Source: Spirochaetia bacterium UBA5550 (lineage in GTDB: Bacteria > Spirochaetota > UBA4802 > UBA5550). From it: a stretch of 5,873 nucleotides of DNA. A program made the translations under genes and the position numbers. Below the pieces are notes generated by a model that did no database searches, was not told where the DNA came from, and saw nothing but the letters and a program-made list of their open reading frames with translations. This document shows positions 1 to 4,465 of this stretch, one piece after another; positions within the stretch are counted from its first letter, which is position 1, and every line of letters begins with the position of its first letter. The stretch lies in the NCBI GenBank assembly GCA_002425885.1, contig DINC01000381.1, positions 50,839 through 56,711 of the forward strand, given 5' to 3'.

Positions 1-366
1 GAATTATCTTATGATAATGCAGAAAACATAGTTTACTGGAAAATGAAGGGCTTCTGGAAAAACATGTCAGTTGTACCGGATTTTCATAGTGACTGGGATA
101 AGGCCCGCAAACATGCGAGACCGGGGTGGAAAATATTATCAGATGCCAGTGAATGCAAGGCCATTCCCTCTGATGTTAACTCTGAAAAAATAAAAAACCA
201 GGAGAAAGCAATTGAGAGCGGATGCACAAAAATAGCCCTGGTGGTCAATTCAGCCATAACAACAATATCAATAATGCGCGGCACACAGGAATCAGGTGCA
301 GAGGATCGGATGAAAGTTTTTGGTTCAACAGAGATTGAAGATGCAAAACAGTGGCTTAAATCATAA
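1..366 (+). CDS. SpoIIAA-like (STAS/SEC14-type) small protein, 5' end missing
   Basis: The reading frame is open from the first base and 121 residues are visible before TAA. An ATG at 43 is possible, but the 14 codons before it already read like the first strand of the fold (YDNAENIVYWKMKGFW), so the true start probably lies just upstream of the window. Family-like landmarks are the early hydrophobic strand ending in KGF, the PGWKILSDASECK segment (around visible residues 42-54) resembling the 'pGf..l.Dl.e.k' strand, the KIALVV strand, and a C-terminal VFGSTEIEDAKQWL helix, typical of SpoIIAA-like proteins ('vF.t.eeA..WL'). There is no signal peptide or membrane segment in the visible part. 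Relatives are small cytoplasmic proteins of mostly unknown role, related to anti-sigma-antagonist or lipid-binding folds. It ends 33 bases before the ferredoxin gene on the same strand, so co-transcription is possible. Fold assignment is moderately sure; function is unknown. Confidence 0.72.
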   Translation, partial: ELSYDNAENIVYWKMKGFWKNMSVVPDFHSDWDKARKHARPGWKILSDASECKAIPSDVNSEKIKNQEKAIESGCTKIALVVNSAITTISIMRGTQESGAEDRMKVFGSTEIEDAKQWLKS

Positions 367-388
367 AAGAAATAAAGTAAAATTATCC

Positions 389-392
389 GGAG
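389..392 (+). promoter_or_regulatory. ribosome binding site of the ferredoxin-like gene
   Basis: GGAG lies 7 bases before the ATG at 400, in the 33-base gap after the SpoIIAA-like gene. It supports that start. The rest of the gap is A/T-rich and shows no hairpin. Confidence 0.7.
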
Positions 393-399
393 TGTCTGC

Positions 400-864
400 A
401 TGGCAGCAATAATAAATTTAGAAATATGCACAGGGTGCGGCAAATGCATTGAAGCCTGTCCTGTTGACGCCATATCACTTAATGAAGCAATACGTAAAGC
501 TGTAATTGAAAGCGCACTCTGTATTGAATGCGGTGCCTGTATTGATAAATGCAGGAAGGGTGCCATTTCGATTCGCTCCTCAATGGCTGCCGGTGAGAAA
601 TCCATTCAACAGGGTGGAAGAATCCCTTCAGGCAGAGGGGGGAGCAGCGGTTCAGGCTCATGGGGGCAGGGGCGGGGCCAGGGAAGAGGACAGGGTGGCG
701 GTTCCGGCTCCGGCGGAGGATGCGGCAGGGGCAACAGGCAGAGGCCCGATGTGATGGGTGAATGCTACTGCCCTGCCTGCGATGTATCTATGCCTCACAA
801 AGCAGGGGTCCCCTGCTCGCAGATAAAATGCCCCTTCTGCGGAAACCCTATGGTAAGAAAATAA
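400..864 (+). CDS. 2x[4Fe-4S] ferredoxin-like protein with Gly-rich linker and C-terminal zinc-ribbon-like module
   Basis: 154 residues in three parts. Residues 1-60 form a bacterial-type ferredoxin domain with two C-x2-C-x2-C-x3-C motifs: Cys 10, 13, 16, 20 (followed by Pro) and Cys 41, 44, 47, 51 (followed by Arg, not the usual Pro). Residues 72-115 are a low-complexity Gly/Ser/Gln/Arg linker with one Cys (108). Residues 121-154 hold Cys 122, 124, 127, 139, 144 and 147 plus His 133. The CPAC and CPFC pairs and the PHKAGVPC segment look like a zinc ribbon or another metal site. From family knowledge, similar small Gly-rich Cys proteins occur near NifX/NifB-type and MinD-type Fe-S genes in anaerobes. 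The role is inferred to be electron transfer or Fe-S/metal carriage in the cytoplasm. It is the first complete gene of a tight run; the methyltransferase starts 20 bases downstream. The ferredoxin domain is certain; the C-terminal ligand is not. Confidence 0.9.
   Translation: MAAIINLEICTGCGKCIEACPVDAISLNEAIRKAVIESALCIECGACIDKCRKGAISIRSSMAAGEKSIQQGGRIPSGRGGSSGSGSWGQGRGQGRGQGGGSGSGGGCGRGNRQRPDVMGECYCPACDVSMPHKAGVPCSQIKCPFCGNPMVRK
662..683 (+). other. putative G-quadruplex motif on the coding strand
   Basis: Four G-runs lie in a row: 662-666 (5 G), 669-672 (4 G), 674-677 (4 G) and 681-683 (3 G). The loops are CA, C and CCA. This satisfies the standard G3+ N1-7 four-run rule. It sits inside the Gly-rich linker of the ferredoxin-like gene, after another six-G run at 637-642. 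Since it is on the non-template strand it would also be present in the mRNA. Folding is inferred from the pattern only; Gly and Arg codons alone could explain the G content. Confidence 0.6.
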
Positions 865-884
865 AACAGATAAAGAGAAAGAAT

Positions 885-1514
885 ATGACAACTGAAATAG
901 CAACATCAGATTTTTCCAGTGAAGATATTAAAAACAATCATGAAATATTTCTTAAACGCGGAATTCTCTACAGGGAACAGGGGATCGATCAGGAGGAACT
1001 CAGAAAAAGCATAGCGCGGCTGGTTCAACCGGATAGCTCATCAGTTCTTGAAATCGGCACTGGAAGAGGTTATCTTACATCTATACTTGCGGGTTCATTC
1101 AGCAGAATTGTAACCGTGGATATGGAGAGTTCCGACTTACGGACAGCCAGGCTTAACGCGGCATATTACAAAAGACTGAATAATATTGAATTTGTTAACG
1201 CAGATGCATGCAGTATGGATTTTCACGACAGAAGTTTTGACGCTGTTGTGTCAGCTTTTACTTTCCATCATTTTGACCTCCCCTTTAAAGCGTTGAGGGA
1301 GATGGCGAGAGTTGCAGGGAGGCAGATAGTCATATCCGATTTTAACGAAAAAGGTTTTGAGGCAGTTGAAAAGGTACACCGGATGGAAGGAAGGATACAT
1401 GAACGAAAGCCTGCTGATTTCAGTATTGTAGGTGTATACCTGAAGGAATTTAATTTTGATGTTACAGTGATTGAAGAGGAGTGGCAGACAATCTACTCGG
1501 CAAAAAGAAAATAA
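885..1514 (+). CDS. class I SAM-dependent methyltransferase
   Basis: 209 residues. Residues 50-150 form a Rossmann-type methyltransferase core. Motif I is LEIGTGRGYL (55-64), the SAM-binding Gly-rich loop. The acidic end of strand 2 is VTVDME (76-81). The later acidic strand is FVNADACSMDF (103-113), and motif IV-like FDAVVSAFTFHHF spans 118-130. The AFTFHH segment resembles the small-molecule (UbiE/Methyltransf_11) group more than DNA or rRNA methylases. The substrate cannot be told. ATG 885 is chosen because the N-terminal helix begins there with weak purine-rich sequence (AAAGAGAAAG) upstream. The frame runs back to 762, but that would overlap the ferredoxin gene by about 100 bases and add residues that look like out-of-frame zinc-ribbon sequence. 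The next gene starts 11 bases after its stop. Fold is secure, function generic. Confidence 0.88.
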   Translation: MTTEIATSDFSSEDIKNNHEIFLKRGILYREQGIDQEELRKSIARLVQPDSSSVLEIGTGRGYLTSILAGSFSRIVTVDMESSDLRTARLNAAYYKRLNNIEFVNADACSMDFHDRSFDAVVSAFTFHHFDLPFKALREMARVAGRQIVISDFNEKGFEAVEKVHRMEGRIHERKPADFSIVGVYLKEFNFDVTVIEEEWQTIYSAKRK

Positions 1515-1515
1515 C

Positions 1516-1519
1516 GGAA
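1516..1519 (+). promoter_or_regulatory. ribosome binding site deciding the DUF89-TrmO start
   Basis: GGAA, 6 bases before ATG 1526, in the 11-base gap after the methyltransferase stop. It favours the start at 1526 (protein begins [10 protein letters not shown], a normal DUF89 beginning) over the in-frame ATG at 1481, which lies inside the methyltransferase gene. Confidence 0.55.
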
Positions 1520-1525
1520 TTATTT

Positions 1526-2929
1526 ATGATAACAAGTCTTGAATGTGTACCATGCCTGATACGTCAGGCTATTGATGCGTCCAGGTTCTCATCCTCAGAT
1601 TATGATTTTCAGGAGAGAGTTCTGAGGGAGATGCTGAAAAAATTATCTGAAACAGAATTTTCACTGACTCCCCCTGAAATAGCAGGGGAGATACACAGAA
1701 AACTGCGCGAGCTGTCAGGAAACAGTGATCCTTATAAATCCGTAAAAAACAGTTTCAATAATCTCATATTATCAATGACAGAAAAGCTGAAAGAAAAAAT
1801 AAACAGAGCTGATGACCCGTTACTTGCGGCAATGAGGCTCGCAATCGCAGGGAATGTTATAGATTCCGGGGTGAAGTCCGGGCTCACTGAAGATGAAGTC
1901 CTTAAATCAATTGAATCATCATACTCAGAGGAGCTTGCAGGTGATGCCGGAGATTTTATTCATGAACTTTCTCTTGCAAAGAAAATTTTATACATAGCTG
2001 ACAACGCCGGGGAGATCATTTTCGACAGACTGCTTATTGAACAAATCGGTCCGGAGAGAGTCACACTTGCTGTACGCGGCTTCCCTGTTATTAATGACGC
2101 CACAATTGACGATGCGCGTATTGCAGGACTTGATAAACTGGTAACTGTAATTGAAAACGGATCGGATGCTCCGGGAACAATACTTGCTGAATGCAATGAT
2201 GAATTCAAACGGCATTTTGATGAAGCTGATATGATTATTGCCAAGGGCCAGGGGAATTACGAAACACTTTGCGATGAAAACAGAAAGTTTTTTTTTCTGC
2301 TTAAAGTGAAGTGTCATATTATTTCTGACCATACCGGGTTCCCTGTGGGGACTCATGCAATAATAAATTCTCTGCCCGGGATTAAAGGCAAACAGCCTGC
2401 TGTGAAGAAATCTGATGCAGTTCCATCTCCATTTACATGCAGACCCATTGGTATAATTCACAGCGAACATAAAAACTCCTCTGAAACTCCAATACAGCCG
2501 ATCTATGCGGAAGAATGCGGAGGCTACGCTGAGATATTTCCGGAATATGCTGACGGTCTGAAAGACCTTGATGGTTTTTCACACATATATATACTGTTTC
2601 AGCTTCATAAGTCAGGGCCGGTTAAACTGCATGTTAAACCGTTTCTCGATACAGAAATAAGGGGGCTTTTTTCCACTCGCGCACCTTCAAGACCAAATCC
2701 GATCGGGATGAGTATTGTTAAACTCATCTCAGTGGAAGGGAACCGTCTCTATATTGACGGGATCGATATGCTCGACGGAACTCCCATTGTTGATATAAAA
2801 CCTTATAGTGCGCGTTTTGATAAGATCGAAAATACCAGAAACGGCTGGCAGGATTCAGTTGAAGAAGCTGACGCACAAAAACGCGGAAGACGGGATTACA
2901 ACAAATTGATAAAGACTAACGAAAGTTGA
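1526..2929 (+). CDS. fusion protein: DUF89 (damage-control phosphatase / ARMT1-like) + TrmO/TsaA (UPF0066) domain
   Basis: 467 residues, two domains. Residues 1-290 are DUF89, of the short prokaryotic type with an N-terminal CVPC pair (Cys 7, 10). It carries the metal-site motif [10 protein letters not shown] (158-167), [10 protein letters not shown] (184-193), KGQGNYE (240-246) and the LKVKC...GVPVG-like end (259-275, here GFPVG). Characterised DUF89 relatives are metal-dependent phosphatases that remove damaged or unwanted phosphometabolites. Residues 304-440 are a TrmO domain: [10 protein letters not shown] (306-315), [13 protein letters not shown] (384-396) and [14 protein letters not shown] (414-427), matching the family's SAM-binding signature. 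E. coli TrmO N6-methylates t6A at tRNA position 37. The C-terminal extension of E. coli TrmO is absent, as in short forms. The linker (291-303) has no in-frame ATG, so this is a real single ORF; a GTG at 2402 is the only plausible internal start. The next gene begins 13 bases after the stop. Domain calls are secure; the joint function is unknown. Confidence 0.92.
   Translation: MITSLECVPCLIRQAIDASRFSSSDYDFQERVLREMLKKLSETEFSLTPPEIAGEIHRKLRELSGNSDPYKSVKNSFNNLILSMTEKLKEKINRADDPLLAAMRLAIAGNVIDSGVKSGLTEDEVLKSIESSYSEELAGDAGDFIHELSLAKKILYIADNAGEIIFDRLLIEQIGPERVTLAVRGFPVINDATIDDARIAGLDKLVTVIENGSDAPGTILAECNDEFKRHFDEADMIIAKGQGNYETLCDENRKFFFLLKVKCHIISDHTGFPVGTHAIINSLPGIKGKQPAVKKSDAVPSPFTCRPIGIIHSEHKNSSETPIQPIYAEECGGYAEIFPEYADGLKDLDGFSHIYILFQLHKSGPVKLHVKPFLDTEIRGLFSTRAPSRPNPIGMSIVKLISVEGNRLYIDGIDMLDGTPIVDIKPYSARFDKIENTRNGWQDSVEEADAQKRGRRDYNKLIKTNES
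2288..2296 (+). repeat. nine-T homopolymer run in the DUF89 domain
   Basis: Nine consecutive T bases encode three Phe codons (residues 255-257). The run is flanked by CAGAAA (2281-2286) and TTTCTG (2294-2299), which could form a weak A/T stem. Such a run is a possible slippage site; the frame is intact here. Confidence 0.8.
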
Positions 2930-2932
2930 ACC

Positions 2933-2937
2933 GGAGG
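2933..2937 (+). promoter_or_regulatory. strong ribosome binding site of the J-domain gene
   Basis: GGAGG, 5 bases before ATG 2943, within the 13-base gap after the DUF89-TrmO stop. It is one of the two clearest ribosome binding sites in the window, together with that of the reductase gene, and fixes the start. Confidence 0.8.
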
Positions 2938-2942
2938 ATTAT

Positions 2943-3488
2943 ATGCAGGCTGCCGCAGCAGATTATTACACGCTGTTAAATATAAAGAAAGATGCCTCTC
3001 CTGATGATATAAAAAAATCTTTCAGGGCTCTGGCACACCGTTTTCACCCGGATAAGAATCCGGGTGATATTGAAGCCGAAGAGAGATTTAAAGAGATCAG
3101 CCGGGCTTATGAAGTTCTGAGCGATCCCGAAAAACGGATGTTATATGACAGGACAGGCCGTTCGATGTTTGATTCTATGAATGGCACAGGCGGAATGCAG
3201 GGTGGTATGGGGTGCGGCATGAAATTAGGCTGCGGCTGCGGAAGAGGCCGGGGCGGAAGAGCTGCCTGGAGTCAGATGATGCAGAACATGGCCATTCACG
3301 AAATTTCTGTTACACGGGAGGAGGCGGTTCATGGAGCTGAAATTTCTATTAAACCGGCAAATGCTTCTGATGAAGCAGCATTTCAGGTAAAACTGCCGGG
3401 GAATATTCAGGATGGTACCGTACTTCGCTGCATGAACAGCGGTACAGGTGATGATTTTTTTATCAGGATTGTGATTGCAGATGAATAA
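2943..3488 (+). CDS. short J-domain (DnaJ-like) co-chaperone with Gly/Met/Cys-rich segment
   Basis: 181 residues, about half the length of DnaJ or CbpA. Residues 7-71 are a complete J domain: YYTLLNI, the HPD motif at 35-37 that stimulates DnaK ATPase, and [21 protein letters not shown]. Residues 80-106 are a Gly/Met/Arg segment with three Cys (91, 97, 99) where DnaJ would have its G/F region and zinc finger. The canonical four CxxCxGxG repeats are absent. Residues 117-179 ([17 protein letters not shown] ... [14 protein letters not shown]) match one beta-sandwich C-terminal domain of DnaJ; the second one and the dimerisation tail are missing. It likely brings a specific client to DnaK, perhaps one of the Fe-S or SAM enzymes beside it (inference from context). 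The stop overlaps the next gene's start, suggesting coupled translation. It could be a degraded DnaJ, but the intact J domain and frame argue for function. A general dnaJ name is not justified. Confidence 0.88.
   Translation: MQAAAADYYTLLNIKKDASPDDIKKSFRALAHRFHPDKNPGDIEAEERFKEISRAYEVLSDPEKRMLYDRTGRSMFDSMNGTGGMQGGMGCGMKLGCGCGRGRGGRAAWSQMMQNMAIHEISVTREEAVHGAEISIKPANASDEAAFQVKLPGNIQDGTVLRCMNSGTGDDFFIRIVIADE
3044..3067 (+). other. perfect 10-bp hairpin inside the J-domain gene
   Basis: Arms TCACCCGGAT (3044-3053) and ATCCGGGTGA (3058-3067) are exact reverse complements around an AAGA loop (3054-3057). The hairpin covers the codons of the HPD motif and the following Lys-Asn-Pro-Gly-Asp. No T-run follows, so it is not a typical rho-independent terminator. 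It may simply follow from the amino-acid sequence plus codon choice. Confidence 0.75.
3465..3468 (+). promoter_or_regulatory. possible ribosome binding site of the radical-SAM gene
   Basis: AGGA inside the end of the J-domain gene. It is 6 bases before a TTG at 3475 and 12 bases before the ATG at 3481, both in frame. Spacing favours TTG; codon identity favours ATG. The two choices differ by only two residues. Confidence 0.4.
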
Positions 3489-4437
3489 CGGGCTGTTGGA
3501 TAATATTGTATTCGGGCCTGTACCCTCACGCAGGCTTGGACGTAGTCTGGGGATAAACAACATTCCTCCGATGTACTGTTCATACTCATGTATATATTGT
3601 CAGCTGGGCAGGAATAAAAAGATCAGCACAGAGCGGAAAAGTTTCTACGCTCCTGAAGATGTGCTGAGACAGGCTGAAATAAAGATTAATGAAGTGCTGA
3701 AAAACAATGATACCATTGATTACATCTCCTTCGTCCCTGACGGAGAGCCGACCCTGGATGTCAACCTGGGCACTACAATACGCCTGCTTAAAAAAACCGG
3801 AATAAAGATCGCAGTTATCACCAACTCGTCTCTTTTATCCGATGAAAAAGTCAGAAGTGACCTTATGGAGGCAGACCGGGTTTCCCTGAAAGCTGATACA
3901 GCCACTGACACAATCTGGAGAAAGATTAACAGGCCGCACATGGCTCTTAATTTAGCCGGGATCCAGAGAGGGATGGTCCTTTTCTCTTTATGCTTTGGAG
4001 GGGAACTTAATACAGAAACCATGCTGGTTCAAGGCATCAATACCGGTGAAAATGAATTTTCAACAACAGCAAATTTTATTAAAGCCCTTAACCCGAAGAC
4101 CGCTTATATATCCATACCCATAAGGCCCCCTGCTGAAAGCAGCGTGCTTAGCCCTGATGAAAAGACAGTGACAGATGCATACCGGGTTTTCTGTGAAAAC
4201 GGGCTGGATGTTCAGTGCATAACCGGACATGAAGGTAATAAGTTCAGTCATACAGGCGACATTATTGAAGATATATTAAGCATCACATCTGTTCACCCTA
4301 TGAGAGATGACAGCATGAATCTATTCCTCTCGAATGCCGGAGCAGACTGGAAAACAGTTCAGCATCTGATAGAAAAAGGCGATCTCGTCGAAAGTGAATT
4401 TAACAACCGGAAATTTTATTTAAGAAAGTTTAAATAA
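3481..4437 (+). CDS. radical SAM protein, COG0731 (TYW1-like) type
   Basis: 318 residues from ATG 3481 (an in-frame TTG at 3475 would add two). The N-terminus carries the family signature [16 protein letters not shown] (11-26). Next comes the radical-SAM cluster motif C-x3-C-x2-C at Cys 33, 37, 40 (CSYSCIYC), which binds the 4Fe-4S cluster that cleaves [13 protein letters not shown] (84-93) holds the GEP variant of the SAM-contacting GGE motif, and VITNSSLL (112-119) the next barrel strand. Residues 263-318, with [20 protein letters not shown] and a final KFYLRKF strand, resemble a small winged-helix tail. COG0731 is named for wyosine synthesis at tRNA-Phe position 37 in archaea and eukaryotes, but bacterial members such as this type have no settled substrate, and I infer none. 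The start overlaps the J-domain stop by 8 bases. No frame damage is seen. Radical-SAM assignment is certain; the reaction is not. Confidence 0.92.
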   Translation: MNNGLLDNIVFGPVPSRRLGRSLGINNIPPMYCSYSCIYCQLGRNKKISTERKSFYAPEDVLRQAEIKINEVLKNNDTIDYISFVPDGEPTLDVNLGTTIRLLKKTGIKIAVITNSSLLSDEKVRSDLMEADRVSLKADTATDTIWRKINRPHMALNLAGIQRGMVLFSLCFGGELNTETMLVQGINTGENEFSTTANFIKALNPKTAYISIPIRPPAESSVLSPDEKTVTDAYRVFCENGLDVQCITGHEGNKFSHTGDIIEDILSITSVHPMRDDSMNLFLSNAGADWKTVQHLIEKGDLVESEFNNRKFYLRKFK

Positions 4438-4454
4438 TATAACAAAAAGAAAAC

Positions 4455-4459
4455 AGGAG
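4455..4459 (+). promoter_or_regulatory. ribosome binding site of the disulfide reductase gene
   Basis: AGGAG, 6 bases before ATG 4466, in a 28-base A-rich gap after the radical-SAM stop. It fixes the start. No convincing promoter or terminator is visible in the gap, although a hidden one in the upstream coding end cannot be excluded. Confidence 0.8.
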
Positions 4460-4465
4460 TAAAAC

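Noticed and set aside
84..605. 173-codon open frame on the minus strand across the SpoIIAA-like and ferredoxin genes
   Set aside because: It lies antisense to two genes with clear family motifs, shows no recognisable domain, and is low-complexity Ser/Ile/His-rich in the way typical of a shadow frame.
762..884. N-terminal extension of the methyltransferase back to 762
   Set aside because: It would overlap the zinc-ribbon end of the ferredoxin-like gene, and the residues look like that Cys module read out of frame. ATG 885 gives a normal N-terminus.
2618..2642. Repeated GTTAAAC in the TrmO-coding part
   Set aside because: Only two close copies of a 7-mer in direct order, coding for ordinary Val/Lys residues. 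There is no operator-like symmetry.
2402..2929. Separate TrmO protein started from GTG 2402 in the DUF89-TrmO gene
   Set aside because: The nearest purine-rich stretch (AAAGG at 2384-2388) is 13 bases away and no ATG is present in the linker. The continuous frame makes a fusion the simpler reading, though minor internal initiation is not excluded.
4412..4440. Possible promoter with TAATAT as -10 before the reductase gene
   Set aside because: No TTGACA-like -35 is found at proper spacing, and the region is A/T-rich enough to give this by chance.
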